Assembly: GCF_000515255.1 (NCBI RefSeq)
Contig: NZ_KI911559.1
Coordinates: 2,801,660-2,865,659, forward strand
DNA: 64,000 nt
Reading direction: 5' to 3'
Source of the DNA: Rhodovibrio salinarum DSM 9154
Lineage (GTDB): Bacteria; Pseudomonadota; Alphaproteobacteria; Kiloniellales; Rhodovibrionaceae
Shown: one piece after another, positions 44,833-54,649 of the stretch
Position numbering within the stretch: position 1 is the stretch's first letter
How the letters are laid out: every line of letters starts with the position of its first letter
Notes under the pieces: model-generated
Told to the model about the DNA's origin: nothing
The model's input: only the letters and a program-made list of their open reading frames with translations
The model's database searches: none
Made by a program: the position numbers and the translations under genes

Positions 44833-45402
44833 CTAGCTGGAAGCGGTGGTGTCGGCTTTGCTGTTGTTGCCAGAGCCGCTCGCGCCAGAGGCCGCCGCGC
44901 CGTTTTCGCCGCTGTTGGCGGAGGCGCTTCCGCCGGCTTGCGACGCTCCGCCTTTGGGCGTCTCCGCCGCTTTTGCCTGGCTCGTCTTGGTGTCGGCGTT
45001 TTCCGTGCTTGTTTCAGTCGCCGATTGCTTCGCGTCGTCTTTCGCAGCATGCGTAGAGGTCGAGGCGCCTTCCTGCGACCCGGCGGTATCGGCGCCGTGG
45101 GCGCGGGCCTCCCGATCGAAGTCGGCCGCGGTCTGACGCACCGAGCCATCGGGGTCGACCTCGCGCTCGAACTCGTCCTTCGGATTGTAGGTGCGCGCCT
45201 TTTCGACCGTCTTGCGGGCCTCGTCCAATTCCGCTTCGTGCATCATGTCATCGAGGCTGGACTGGAAGTCGCGCGCCATCATCCGCGCCTTGCGCGTATA
45301 TTGGCCGATCGTGCGCATCACGGTCGGCAAGTCTTTGGGTCCGATCACGATGAGCGCCAGCAAAGCGATCATCGCCATTTCGGACCAGCCGATGTCCAAC
45401 AT
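44833..45402 (-). CDS. tatB: Sec-independent protein translocase TatB
   Basis: The 189-residue protein starts MLDIGWSEMAMIALLALIVIG, giving one membrane helix with the TatB Glu at position 8. PKDLPTVMRTIGQYTRKARMM then forms the amphipathic helix. The C-terminal half is a long low-complexity tail rich in Ala, Ser, Thr and Gly, common in alphaproteobacterial TatB. It lies between tatA and tatC on the same strand. Confidence 0.95.
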   Translation of the reverse strand: MLDIGWSEMAMIALLALIVIGPKDLPTVMRTIGQYTRKARMMARDFQSSLDDMMHEAELDEARKTVEKARTYNPKDEFEREVDPDGSVRQTAADFDREARAHGADTAGSQEGASTSTHAAKDDAKQSATETSTENADTKTSQAKAAETPKGGASQAGGSASANSGENGAAASGASGSGNNSKADTTASS

Positions 45403-45523
45403 GGCAGGGCCTGTAAGCGCGGGCGGTAAAGATTAGGAAAGGCGAGCGCAGTCCACGCCCCCGACTAGACAGGGCGCGCGGGCCGCAAGCTCGGCGTCAG
45501 AAACGCATCGAACGCCCGGCGGC

Positions 45524-45796
45524 TTATCCGTTGGCCGCCTGGCGGTCCTTGTCCTGGCTCTGCCTGTCGCTGCTCTCGGTGCTGCTGGACTGAGCCGTCG
45601 TTGCCTCCCCCTCGATCTTCTTGGGATCGGCCTCGTCGCCCTCGTCCTTCTTGTCGTCGTCCTTCAGCCCCTTTTTGAAAGCGTTGATCCCGCTGCCCAT
45701 GTCCTTCATCAGCTTCGGGATCTTGCCGCCCCCACCGAAGAGGATCAGCACGACGGCCAGGACGATGAGCCAGTGCCAGATACTAAACGTTCCCAT
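45524..45796 (-). CDS. tatA: Sec-independent protein translocase TatA
   Basis: The 90-residue protein has the TatA pattern: a short membrane helix ([16 protein letters not shown]), the hinge [14 protein letters not shown] and an amphipathic helix ([11 protein letters not shown]), followed by an acidic and Ser/Gln-rich tail. TatA multimers form the pore. ATG at 45796 has AGGAGATC upstream. It is the first gene of the tat operon. Confidence 0.97.
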   Translation of the reverse strand: MGTFSIWHWLIVLAVVLILFGGGGKIPKLMKDMGSGINAFKKGLKDDDKKDEGDEADPKKIEGEATTAQSSSTESSDRQSQDKDRQAANG

Positions 45797-45927
45797 ACCG
45801 GGATCTCCTTAGAGAGAAGGTCGTCGTCCGCCAGTGTTATCGGCGCCGGAGCGGACTATTGCAGAAAGCCTGGGGGGCCGCAACGCCGCGCCCCGCCAAC
45901 TTGTCCGGGCCTCTTATCGTCTCTGAA

Positions 45928-47031
45928 TTATGTAACGTGACCTGCCGGAAAAACAAAGGTTTGGCTGCGATCGAGCTGGACGTCCAGCAGTTCGTCCTCG
46001 GCCGGCAGGAAACGGCCCGGGATTCGGGCGTGCAGCTGGATATCGTCCTCCTCGGCCTGCGGAGCCGACGCCTGCGCGCCGTTGGCCGGCAGGGCCAAGT
46101 GTAGCATCGACGAGCGCCCGAGCAGCCGGGCCGTGCGCACCCGTGCCGGCCGCTGGCCGGGCGCGCGATCTTCCGGGGCCTGGCAGGGCTGCACGCGCAG
46201 CGCTTCCGGGCGGATCAGGATCTCCACCGCCTGCCCGTCCGCCAGTTGGCCGGCATCCAGCTGGCCAAATGGCGTGGGCACAGATCCATTTTTAACAACG
46301 CCCGGCAGGCGATTGATTTCGCCGAAGAAACTGGCGACAAACTTGTTCACCGGGTTTGCGTACAGCTCCGCCGGCGGGCCGAGCTGGACGAGTCGCCCAT
46401 CACACATCAAGGCGATCCGATCGGCCATGAACATGGCCTCCTCGGGATCGTGCGTGACCATCAGGGTCGCCGCACCGGCCTGCTTGAGCACGGTCAGCGT
46501 CTCGTCGCGAATGCTCTGCCGCAGCGTCACATCGAGCCCGGAGAAGGGCTCGTCCAGCAGCATGACCTTGGGGTTGGGCGCGAGCGCCCGGGCCAACGCG
46601 ACGCGCTGCTGCTGCCCGCCGGACAGCATATGCGGGTGCGCATCGGCCAGGTGCGTCATGCCGACCTGCTTGAGCACCGCATGCGCCCGCGCTTCCCGCT
46701 CCTTCTTCGACCAGCCACGCAGCCCAAAGGCGACGTTGCCCTTCACGTCCAGGTGCGGGAACAGGGCGTAGTCCTGGAACACCAGACCGACGCTGCGGTC
46801 TTCCGGGGCCACATCGCGCTTCTGATCGCCAACCGGCGTCCCATCGATCAGCACCCGGCCCTGCTGCAGGCGTTCCAGGCCGGCAGCGACCCGCAGCGCG
46901 GTGGTCTTGCCACAGCCGCTGGGCCCCAACAGGCAGACCAGTTCCCCGCGTCCGACGGATAGGGAGACGTCGTCGACCGCGCGGACCTGGCCGAAATCGT
47001 GCCTGACGTGCTCGAGTTTGAGGACTTCCAT
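45928..47031 (-). CDS. orphan ABC transporter ATP-binding protein, FbpC/PotA type
   Basis: The 367-residue ATPase has Walker A GPSGCGKTT, signature LSGGQQQRVALARAL, Walker B VMLLDEPFSGLD and switch His in VTHDPEEAM. A C-terminal TOBE-like region (about 245-365) with RPEALRV is typical of FbpC (ferric iron) and related spermidine/sulfate importers. No permease or binding protein is adjacent, so its partners must be elsewhere. It sits between scpB and tatA, which are neighbours in related genomes. Confidence 0.88.
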   Translation of the reverse strand: MEVLKLEHVRHDFGQVRAVDDVSLSVGRGELVCLLGPSGCGKTTALRVAAGLERLQQGRVLIDGTPVGDQKRDVAPEDRSVGLVFQDYALFPHLDVKGNVAFGLRGWSKKEREARAHAVLKQVGMTHLADAHPHMLSGGQQQRVALARALAPNPKVMLLDEPFSGLDVTLRQSIRDETLTVLKQAGAATLMVTHDPEEAMFMADRIALMCDGRLVQLGPPAELYANPVNKFVASFFGEINRLPGVVKNGSVPTPFGQLDAGQLADGQAVEILIRPEALRVQPCQAPEDRAPGQRPARVRTARLLGRSSMLHLALPANGAQASAPQAEEDDIQLHARIPGRFLPAEDELLDVQLDRSQTFVFPAGHVT

Positions 47032-47166
47032 GAAACGGCCGGTATCCCGGACGAGAGAGGTGGGCTGCGCTGTTCGGATGAGACGTGAGACACAGCGCTC
47101 AACGCCTACCTATGCCAGCCGACGGGCCGGTTCAAGCAGCGACCCCATCTTCGGCGATAGCGCGAC

Positions 47167-47886
47167 TTAGCGCGGGGGCGCGGAGTCGTCGCTCTCCTGG
47201 GTGTCAGCGCCCTCCCCGTCGTCGAGCAGATCCTCACCGAACGCGGGGTCGAGCGCCTCTTCAGAGTCTTCGTCGTCGCCGGCTTGGTCGTCATCGCCCT
47301 CCTGCTCCGCCGCCTCGCCGAGCAGGCCACGGGCCGAAAGGGAGGCCATCGCCGGGCGCTGATCGATCAGGCCGGAGGCCTTGAGCTCTTCCAGGCCCGG
47401 CAGGTCCTTGATTTCGCTGAGCCCGAAATGATCCAGGAAGTTCTGGGTGGTGCACCAGGTCACCGGCCGCCCCGGGGTTTGCCGACGCCCACGCGGACGG
47501 ATGAACTCCGCCTCCAACAGCGTATCCAGCGTGCCTTTGTTCAGGCTAACCCCCCGAATTTCCTCGATTTCGCCACGGGTCACCGGCTGGTGATAGGCGA
47601 CGATCGCCAGCGTCTCCACGGCCGCGCGGGAAAGCTTACGCGTGACTTCCCGGTCGATGCGCAGCTGCCCGGCGAGATCCTCGGCGGTGCGAAAGGCATA
47701 GGCGTTGCCGATCCGGCGCAGCTCGATGCCACGATTGGTGTAGAGTTGCTGCAACTCCCCCAGCAACGCGTCGATGTCGGCATCTTCCGGCAGGTAACGC
47801 GCGAACTCGCCCGGGGTCTTCGGGTCCGCCGCCGCGAACAGCACTGCCTCCAACAGCCGCAGGCGCTCGAACTGGGACTCCGTCAT
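47167..47886 (-). CDS. scpB: segregation and condensation protein B
   Basis: The 239-residue protein has tandem winged-helix domains with family patterns LRLLEAVLFAAADP and AVETLAIVAYHQPVTRGEIE, then GRPVTWCTTQNFLDHFGL. ScpB with ScpA and SMC forms the bacterial condensin. The C-terminal 45 residues are acidic and low in complexity. ATG at 47886 overlaps the scpA stop by 4 bp. Confidence 0.95.
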   Translation of the reverse strand: MTESQFERLRLLEAVLFAAADPKTPGEFARYLPEDADIDALLGELQQLYTNRGIELRRIGNAYAFRTAEDLAGQLRIDREVTRKLSRAAVETLAIVAYHQPVTRGEIEEIRGVSLNKGTLDTLLEAEFIRPRGRRQTPGRPVTWCTTQNFLDHFGLSEIKDLPGLEELKASGLIDQRPAMASLSARGLLGEAAEQEGDDDQAGDDEDSEEALDPAFGEDLLDDGEGADTQESDDSAPPR

Positions 47887-48716
47887 GACGACTCGCCCTC
47901 GCCCGGACCATCCCTCTCGTCCGTCTCGGCGGGCGTGCGCGGGCGCAGGAAGATCGGTCCGAAGGTATCCTCCTGGCGCAGATCGATCTTGCCGTCGCGC
48001 ACCATCTCCAAACTCGCGGCGAAGGTCGCGGCGAACGCGCTGCGCCGCTGCAGGCCGCTGTCCATGCCGGGTGGCAGGAAAGCGGCGAGCGTGCTCCAGT
48101 CCGGCGCCACGCCGAGCAGACGTTTCAGCCGGCCCAACGCGTCTTCCACCGAATAGAGATCGTGCGGATCGACGCGCAGGCTTTCGGCCTGATGGTGCAC
48201 CTTTTGCCGGGCGTAGGCCTGCAGCAACTCGTAGAGCGAGCATTCGTAGATCGGCCGGTCAACGACCGGGATCTCCATCGGCTCACCGCGCGCGAACACC
48301 TCTTGGCCCAGGCGTGGGCGGGCCATCAGTTTCTTGCCCGCGTCCTGCATCGCCTGCAGGCGTTGCAACTGAAAGCGCAGGGCCGCCGCCATCTCCGCGC
48401 CCGACGGCTCTTCCTCCTGGCTTTCCTGCTCGGGCAGCAGCAGGCGCGATTTCAGATAGGCGAGCCAGGCCGCCATCACCAGATAGTCGGCCGCCAATTC
48501 CAGGCGCAGACGACGCGCCTCACGCACGAAAGCCAGGTACTGCTCGGCCAGCGACAGGATGGAGAGCTGGGTGATATCGACCTTCTGGTCGCGCGCCAGC
48601 TGCAGCAGAACGTCGATCGGCCCCTCGAAGCCGCCCAGGTCGACGACCAGGCGTTCCGGATTGCCGTCGGCATCGCGGTGCGGTGGGTCTTCCTCGAACG
48701 GGACGACGTTGCTCAA
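47883..48716 (-). CDS. scpA: segregation and condensation protein A
   Basis: The 277-residue kleisin subunit links SMC heads. It has the family start LDLGGFEGPIDVLLQLARDQ-type segment (VVDLGGFEGPIDVLLQLA here), QKVDITQLSILSLAEQYL and AWLAYLKSRLLLP. The start is TTG at 48716, with GAGGAG about 10 bp upstream; no ATG is close. It overlaps scpB and follows nagZ by 60 bp. Confidence 0.94.
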   Translation of the reverse strand: MSNVVPFEEDPPHRDADGNPERLVVDLGGFEGPIDVLLQLARDQKVDITQLSILSLAEQYLAFVREARRLRLELAADYLVMAAWLAYLKSRLLLPEQESQEEEPSGAEMAAALRFQLQRLQAMQDAGKKLMARPRLGQEVFARGEPMEIPVVDRPIYECSLYELLQAYARQKVHHQAESLRVDPHDLYSVEDALGRLKRLLGVAPDWSTLAAFLPPGMDSGLQRRSAFAATFAASLEMVRDGKIDLRQEDTFGPIFLRPRTPAETDERDGPGEGESS

Positions 48717-48776
48717 CGGCTGCTCGGCTCCTCTCTCGCACCCCGGACCCAGGCGTGCTGTGCCTTCGGACCGTGG

Positions 48777-49793
48777 CTACGCGCCCGCCAGCAGGGCGTC
48801 AAGCTGCTGCCGGGCGGCGACAGGATCCTCCAACGGGGCGACAGTCGCCTGACGCGTGCGCTCGCCCATCGCAACCCGGCGCACGGCCTCGGGCGTCATC
48901 TGCGCGGCTCCCGCCATGACGGCGGCCATCTCCTCCCGCGCACCGTTGCAGTGCAGCACGAGGTCACAGCCAGCGGCCAACGCTTCCGCCGCGCGCTGAT
49001 CGAACCCGCCGCTGAGCGCTTGCATCGACAGGTCATCGGACAGCAGGACACCGTCGAAGCCCATTTCCGCGCGGATCGTTGTTCCAATGACCTCCGGCGA
49101 CAGGGTTGCCGGGCGCTGCGGATCGATCGCCTCGTAGATCACGTGCGCGGTCATCGCCCAAGCCTCGCCCGCCAAGGCCGTAAAGGCCGGAAAATCGCTG
49201 GCGCGCAGCGTCTCCAGATCGGCGTCGACACGCGGCAACTCATGGTGGCTGTCGACCAGCGCGCGGCCGTGCCCCGGAATGTGCTTGATCGTCGGCAACA
49301 CCCCGCCGGCCAGCAGGCCGTCGCAGACCGCCTTGCCCAGCGCCGCGACCACCTGCGGGTCCGCGCCGAATGACCGGTCCCCGATCACCGCGCTTGCCCC
49401 GGGCACCGCAATGTCCAGGCACGGCAGGCAGTCCACCGTGATACCCAGCTCGCTCACTTCATGCGCCAGCAAGCGGGCGTTCAGACGGGCCGCCGTGCAC
49501 GCTGCATCGAGGTCGCGCGCCGCCATCTCGGCAAAGCGCGCAGGCGCCGGCGCCTGCCGCCAAGTCGGCGGCTTCAGGCGCTGCACCCGGCCACCTTCCT
49601 GATCGATCAGGACCGGCGCGTCGGCACGGCCAACCGCATCGCGCAACTGATCGACCAGGGCGCCGACCTGCGCCGGTGTCTCACAGTTGCGCGCGAACAG
49701 GATGAAGCCAAGCGGGTCATGCTCGGCGAAAAACGCACGCTCGTCACGGTCGAGCTGCGGGCCGGCACAGCCCAGGATGGCGCTGCGGGGCAT
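48777..49793 (-). CDS. nagZ: beta-N-acetylhexosaminidase NagZ
   Basis: NagZ removes N-acetylglucosamine from muropeptides during peptidoglycan recycling. The 338-residue family 3 glycosidase has LIDQEGGRVQRLK, the catalytic-loop motif KHIPGHGR with the acid/base His-Asp pair (DSHHELP), and the nucleophile region GVLLSDDLSMQAL. It has no signal peptide, so it is cytoplasmic. It is flanked by a SPOR gene and scpA, a conserved alphaproteobacterial order. Confidence 0.96.
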   Translation of the reverse strand: MPRSAILGCAGPQLDRDERAFFAEHDPLGFILFARNCETPAQVGALVDQLRDAVGRADAPVLIDQEGGRVQRLKPPTWRQAPAPARFAEMAARDLDAACTAARLNARLLAHEVSELGITVDCLPCLDIAVPGASAVIGDRSFGADPQVVAALGKAVCDGLLAGGVLPTIKHIPGHGRALVDSHHELPRVDADLETLRASDFPAFTALAGEAWAMTAHVIYEAIDPQRPATLSPEVIGTTIRAEMGFDGVLLSDDLSMQALSGGFDQRAAEALAAGCDLVLHCNGAREEMAAVMAGAAQMTPEAVRRVAMGERTRQATVAPLEDPVAARQQLDALLAGA

Positions 49794-49797
49794 CCAG

Positions 49798-50883
49798 CTA
49801 GCGGGTCACCGGCAGACAGGCCTGATCCTGCGCCTTCAGTCGATCGCACAGCTGCTGCGCCGCCGACCGCTCACCAAACGGGCCGGTGCGCACGCGCCAG
49901 TACATCTGGCCGTTCACTTCGGCGTTCTGGAGCAGCAGGCTCTGGCCACCGAGCAGGTCGGGGAAACGCTGCTGGAAGTTCGACCAAGCCTGGCGGGCCG
50001 CCTGTTCGCTTTTGACGGCCGCCAACTGCACGGCATAGCGACCCTGCGCCGGCTCAGGGTCTTGCGTCGCTTCCGCCGCGCTTTGCGTCGGCTCGGCCTC
50101 GGCCGTTTGGGGTTGCGTCTCGCTCTGGCTGGCGGCGCCGTCCCCGCCGGGCTTGCGCTCGGGGGTCCGCGACGGTGTCTCGGCTGCTGACTCCGCCGGC
50201 GCATCGGTGGTCGTGGACGTATCTTCGGCGGTGCTATTGTCATTCGGAGCCGCCGCCTGGCCGTCGCCCGACATGTCCTGATCGGGGACAGTGGTCTCCG
50301 GCAGATCCGCGACCTGCTCGCCCTCCTGCGCATCCGTGCCGCCAGTGGACGATCCGGCGCCCTGCCCTTGGAGCGCCTGACCCTGCTGGTCGGATGGGCT
50401 GGCTTGGCTTGGCTCGGGCGGCTGCGGCTCCTCGGGCGGCGGCAGCAGGCGCTCGACCTGGCCGCTGTCGTCGCCGTCGCGCTCGTTCATCACCAGCTTG
50501 TCTTGGTATGGCACGTCCATCCCGCCGGGATCTTCGGGCTCGACCTTCTCCGCGCCATCCTGCGTGGCAACGACCGGCACGTCGCCGGTCGCCGCACTGC
50601 GGCTCCCCCAGGTGTAGGCGTACCAGACGACACCCAGGAACAGGACAACCGCAAGCAGCGCCACGCCAACCTGCACGAGCCGACGGGCCAGCAGACGCGG
50701 CCCGTCGTCCTCGTCCATGTAGTCATAGGCGTCGTCGTAGGATTCCTCGTCATACGCCGCACGCGGCCGGCGCTGGTCGGGCATCGGCCCGAGGTCGTCA
50801 GCCTCCCGCCAGTCGTCGCCATGCGGCTCCGGGTAACGCGGGTCGTCTCGGCGAGGGCCGTTCGGGCCTTGATCGGACGGCAT
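49798..50883 (-). CDS. SPOR-domain membrane protein
   Basis: The 361-residue protein has an acidic cytoplasmic N-terminus of about 70 residues, one membrane helix (LVQVGVALLAVVLFLGVVWY), a long low-complexity periplasmic linker and a C-terminal SPOR domain (about 285-361) starting GRYAVQLAAVKSEQAARQAW. SPOR domains bind denuded peptidoglycan at the division site. The start abuts the argS stop. Its place before nagZ suggests cell wall function. Confidence 0.92.
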   Translation of the reverse strand: MPSDQGPNGPRRDDPRYPEPHGDDWREADDLGPMPDQRRPRAAYDEESYDDAYDYMDEDDGPRLLARRLVQVGVALLAVVLFLGVVWYAYTWGSRSAATGDVPVVATQDGAEKVEPEDPGGMDVPYQDKLVMNERDGDDSGQVERLLPPPEEPQPPEPSQASPSDQQGQALQGQGAGSSTGGTDAQEGEQVADLPETTVPDQDMSGDGQAAAPNDNSTAEDTSTTTDAPAESAAETPSRTPERKPGGDGAASQSETQPQTAEAEPTQSAAEATQDPEPAQGRYAVQLAAVKSEQAARQAWSNFQQRFPDLLGGQSLLLQNAEVNGQMYWRVRTGPFGERSAAQQLCDRLKAQDQACLPVTR

Positions 50884-52638
50884 CTAGCGCAACTCCTCCA
50901 ACGGATCCACGCCCATGATTTCCAGCCCGGAGGCGATCGTCTGCTGTACCGCGCGCACCAGCGCGAGACGCGCCCGGGTCAGCTCCGGATCATCGGGCTG
51001 CAGGAAACGCAGTGTGGTATCGTCCTTGCCCTTGGTCCACAGCCCGTGAAAAGCCGCCGCCAAGTCGTGCAGGTAAAACGCCAGACGGTGCGGCTCGTAT
51101 GCTTCCGCGGCCCCTTCCACCGTGCGCGGCCAACCGGCTAGATATTTGATAAGCCCGATTTCCTCGGAGTCGGTCAAGCGCGACAGCTGTGCCTGAGACA
51201 GCGACATCCCGTCCAGCGCGATGTCCGGCCATTCGCTCTCCGCGTGGCGCAGCACCGAGTGGCAGCGCGCGTGCGCATACTGAACGTAGAAGACCGGATT
51301 ATCCTTCGACTGCTCGACCACCTTCTCCAGGTCGAACTCCAGCTGGGCGTCGTTCTTGCGGGTCAGCATGATGAACCGCACGACGTCCTTGCCGACCTCG
51401 TCGACCACCTCGCGCAGCGTGACGAAGTTGCCGGAGCGCTTCGACATTTTCACGGGCTCGCCCGCGCGCAGTAACTTGACCAACTGGCACAGCGCGACGT
51501 GCAGGTGCCCCTCGCCGTCGGTCAGTGCTTTCACGGCGGCCTGCATGCGCTTGACGTAGCCGCCGTGATCCGCGCCCCAGACGTTGATCATATTGGCATA
51601 GCCGCGGCGGTACTTGGCCAGGTGGTTGGCCATGTCGGCGGCGAAGTAGGTCCAGGACCCGTCGTGTTTGCGGATCGGCCGGTCGACGTCGTCGCCGAAT
51701 TCGGTCGCCTTGAACAGGGTCTGCGGGCGCTCTTCCCAGTCCTCGGGCTTCTTGCCCTTGGGCGGTTCCAGCACGCCGGTATAGATCAGCCCGCGCGCCT
51801 CTAAATAGCCAAGCACCTCCTCGACCGCGCTGGCCTGCGTCAGCTCGCGCTCGCTGGTAAAGACGTCGTGTTCGACCCCCATCGCCGCGAGGTCGTCGCG
51901 GACCGTGGCCATCAATTGGTCGATGGCAAACGCCCGAACCTCGGGCAGCCAGTCGGACTCGTTCAGACCTTGCCACTTGGCGCCGTCGCGCGCGGCAAGC
52001 GCCTGGCCGACATCCTTCAGATAGGCGCCAGGGTAAAGCCCCTCTGGAATCTCGCCGATCTCCTCGCCGAGGGCTTCCAGGTAGCGCAGATACGCGGAGC
52101 GGGCGAGCGTGTCGACCTGCCCGCCGGCATCGTTGACGTAGTATTCCTTGCAGACGTCATAGCCAGCCTTGGCAAGCAGACCCGCAAGCGCGTCGCCGAC
52201 CACCGCGCCGCGGGCGTGGCCGACGGTGAGCGGGCCCGTCGGATTGGCCGAAACGTACTCGACATTGACCTTGGTGCCCTGGCCCAGGTCACTTGCCCCC
52301 CAGGCCTTTCCGGCCTGCAACAGCTGTCCCAGCAGTTCCGCCCAGTAGGCGTTGGCCAGCCGCATGTTGACGAAGCCCGGCCCGGCAACCTCGCACCCGG
52401 TGATCTCGTCCAGGGCGCGCAGCCGCTCGGCCAGCGGCTCGGCAATGTCGCGCGGCTTCATCCCGGCCGGCTTGGCCAGCACCATGGCCGCGTTGGTGGC
52501 GAGGTCGCCGTGCGCAGACTCGCGCGGTGGCTCCACCTTGACGTTGGCCAAGTCGAGGTCGCCCGGCAGGGTGCCGGCGTCCTGCAAGGCCGCAAGCTCC
52601 CGGACAATGCGGTCACGGAAGGCGGTGTAGAAGTTCAT
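50884..52638 (-). CDS. argS: arginyl-tRNA synthetase
   Basis: The 584-residue class I synthetase has the HIGH-like motif in [17 protein letters not shown] and KMSKR in [13 protein letters not shown], with the N-terminal additional domain (about 1-110) and C-terminal anticodon-binding DALR domain. [15 protein letters not shown] is also family-specific. ATG at 52638 ([12 protein letters not shown]) is the standard start; the longer frame to 52839 is not family-like. The next gene begins directly at its stop. Confidence 0.98.
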   Translation of the reverse strand: MNFYTAFRDRIVRELAALQDAGTLPGDLDLANVKVEPPRESAHGDLATNAAMVLAKPAGMKPRDIAEPLAERLRALDEITGCEVAGPGFVNMRLANAYWAELLGQLLQAGKAWGASDLGQGTKVNVEYVSANPTGPLTVGHARGAVVGDALAGLLAKAGYDVCKEYYVNDAGGQVDTLARSAYLRYLEALGEEIGEIPEGLYPGAYLKDVGQALAARDGAKWQGLNESDWLPEVRAFAIDQLMATVRDDLAAMGVEHDVFTSERELTQASAVEEVLGYLEARGLIYTGVLEPPKGKKPEDWEERPQTLFKATEFGDDVDRPIRKHDGSWTYFAADMANHLAKYRRGYANMINVWGADHGGYVKRMQAAVKALTDGEGHLHVALCQLVKLLRAGEPVKMSKRSGNFVTLREVVDEVGKDVVRFIMLTRKNDAQLEFDLEKVVEQSKDNPVFYVQYAHARCHSVLRHAESEWPDIALDGMSLSQAQLSRLTDSEEIGLIKYLAGWPRTVEGAAEAYEPHRLAFYLHDLAAAFHGLWTKGKDDTTLRFLQPDDPELTRARLALVRAVQQTIASGLEIMGVDPLEELR

Positions 52639-52691
52639 CGGATGTCGCGTACCCAGCGTCTCGACCCCGCCTCGGGCGGAGTGATGATATG

Positions 52692-53870
52692 TCACGTCGC
52701 AGCCGTCACATCGAACAGCTTGCGGTGTTCCTCGATGGCGTAGCGGTCGGTCATGCCGGCGATGTAATCGCCAATCACCCGTGCCCGCGCCGGCGCATCC
52801 AGCGCCTCGGCATGCGTGCGCCATTCCTGCGGCAGGCAATTGGGAGCCTGCGTGTACTGCTCGAACAGCTCGCGCACCACGCGCCGCACTTTCTCGGTCA
52901 TGCGGTTGACCTTGTAGTGGCGGTACATGCGCTCGAACAGGAACTGGCGCAGCGCGCGCTCCTTCTGACGCATGGCGTCGGAGAACGCAACCACCGGCTC
53001 GGATGCCCGGCGCACCGCCTCTGGGCTGGCAGGCGCCAGCGCGCGCAGGCGGCGCTCGGTCTCGGCCAGCAGGTCCCCCACCATCAGATCGATCAGCCGG
53101 CGCACCGCCTCGTGGATCAGCCGCGCATCGTCGATCCCGGGGTGGGCCGCGCGCACCTCCGCCAGCACCGGACCGACCAGCTCCAAATCTGCCAGGTCGG
53201 CCAGGGTGAACAGACCGGCGCGCAGACCATCATCGATATCATGGTTGTCGTAGGCGATGTCGTCGCCCAGCGCCGCCACCTGCGCCTCCGGTCCGGCGTG
53301 GGTATCCAGCTCCAGGTCGAAGGTTTGTGAGAAAGCGCGCAGCTCGGGGGCCGGCGCGTGGACCGGACCGTTATGCTTCACCACCCCCTCCAGGCTCTCC
53401 CATGTCAGGTTGAGCCCATCGAAATTGGCATAGCGATGCTCGAGCGCCGTCAGGATGCGGAAGGTCTGGACGTTGTGGTCGAAACCGCCAGCCCCGGCGG
53501 CCTTGAGCTGCTGGCTCAGTTCCTCCTCGCCGGCGTGGCCGAACGGCGTATGGCCGAGATCGTGCGCGAGCGCGACCGCTTCCGCCAGGTCCTCGTTCAG
53601 ACCGAGCTGGCGACAGATCGAGCGGGTGATCTGCGCCACCTCCAGGCTGTGGGTCAGGCGCGTGCGGAAGTAATCGCCCTCGTGATAGACGAACACCTGG
53701 GTCTTGTACTGCAGCCGCCGGAACGCCCCGGAATGCACAATCCGGTCGCGGTCGCGCTGAAAGACGCTGCGCGTCGCGCTTTCCGGCTCGGCGTGCAACC
53801 GCCCCCGCGAAGCCGCAGGCGCGCTCGCATACGCCGCCAATGTATCTGCGTTGGCCGTTTTCACCGTCAT
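52692..53870 (-). CDS. dGTP triphosphohydrolase-like HD-domain protein
   Basis: The 392-residue protein has the HD motif set of the Dgt family: [28 protein letters not shown] (HD and second His) and [16 protein letters not shown]. Family members hydrolyse dNTPs to nucleoside and triphosphate and are common upstream of argS in alphaproteobacteria. Preferred substrate cannot be told. ATG at 53870 is used; it is divergent from the Fe-S carrier gene. Confidence 0.94.
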   Translation of the reverse strand: MTVKTANADTLAAYASAPAASRGRLHAEPESATRSVFQRDRDRIVHSGAFRRLQYKTQVFVYHEGDYFRTRLTHSLEVAQITRSICRQLGLNEDLAEAVALAHDLGHTPFGHAGEEELSQQLKAAGAGGFDHNVQTFRILTALEHRYANFDGLNLTWESLEGVVKHNGPVHAPAPELRAFSQTFDLELDTHAGPEAQVAALGDDIAYDNHDIDDGLRAGLFTLADLADLELVGPVLAEVRAAHPGIDDARLIHEAVRRLIDLMVGDLLAETERRLRALAPASPEAVRRASEPVVAFSDAMRQKERALRQFLFERMYRHYKVNRMTEKVRRVVRELFEQYTQAPNCLPQEWRTHAEALDAPARARVIGDYIAGMTDRYAIEEHRKLFDVTAAT

Positions 53871-54024
53871 GACGGACGGGAGACTACGCCGGCACCCGAA
53901 ACACCGCAATCGAGGCGGTTCAGAGATTCCCGTAGGCCCGAAGTGAACGGCCGTCGTTTGACAGCGATCCACGGGCGTTTACATTAGAGGATGGAGTTCC
54001 TGGCAGCGTCGAAAGGCAAGAGCC

Positions 54025-54447
54025 GTGAGCGAGACCGCAAGCCTACAGCAGGAAACGATGCGCAACCGCGACACCGCCGGCGAAGCCCCGTCGACGGTCG
54101 AGGCGGGCGACGGCAGCCTGAAGCCCATCAGCATCACCGAAGCCGCGGCCAAGCGGATCGCCTTCCTGATCGAGCAGGAGGGCGACCGGGAGTTGATGCT
54201 GCGCGTGTCGGTTTCCGGCGGCGGCTGCTCCGGCTTCCGTTACGGCTTCGACTTCGACAAGCAGATCAACGACGACGACCACACCTTCACGCGCGACGGC
54301 GTGAAGATCGTCATCGACGAGGTTTCGCTGGAGCTTCTCGGCGGCTCGGAGCTGCACTACGTCGACGATCTGATCGGCTCCTACTTCGAGGTGCGCAACC
54401 CGAACGCCAGCAGTTCCTGCGGCTGCGGCGCCTCCTTCTCGATCTAG
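54025..54447 (+). CDS. erpA: A-type iron-sulfur cluster carrier (ErpA/IscA-like)
   Basis: The 140-residue protein carries the three conserved cysteines of A-type carriers (GGGCSGFRYGF and SSCGCGASF). It holds or transfers Fe-S clusters to target enzymes. About 35 N-terminal residues precede the conserved start ISITEAAAKRIAFL. GTG at 54025 is used; ATG at 54058 would trim the leader. The assignment to ErpA rather than IscA rests on its isolated position. Confidence 0.9.
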   Translation: MSETASLQQETMRNRDTAGEAPSTVEAGDGSLKPISITEAAAKRIAFLIEQEGDRELMLRVSVSGGGCSGFRYGFDFDKQINDDDHTFTRDGVKIVIDEVSLELLGGSELHYVDDLIGSYFEVRNPNASSSCGCGASFSI

Positions 54448-54540
54448 GTCGCTGGCCGTGCCACCAGAGTCATCATAGGAGCGCTCACTCCTTAACCACC
54501 ATATCGGTGTGACGATCACGCACAGGCCGATGCCGAAGGT

Positions 54541-54568
54541 TTGAGCCGCCCCGACCGGGGCGGCTCAA
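54541..54568. terminator. hairpin between convergent Fe-S carrier and chemoreceptor genes
   Basis: TTGAGCCGCCCCG and CGGGGCGGCTCAA are perfect 13-bp arms around AC, so the tip must open. AAAA follows on the plus strand, giving TTTT before the stem on the minus strand. It is well placed as a bidirectional terminator. Confidence 0.65.
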
Positions 54569-54649
54569 AATGTGTTGGGGCGAACGTTCTGCCCCATACA
54601 GTATTCAGCCGATTGCACGAATCTCGTTGAACGGTCGATCAGACGAAAA

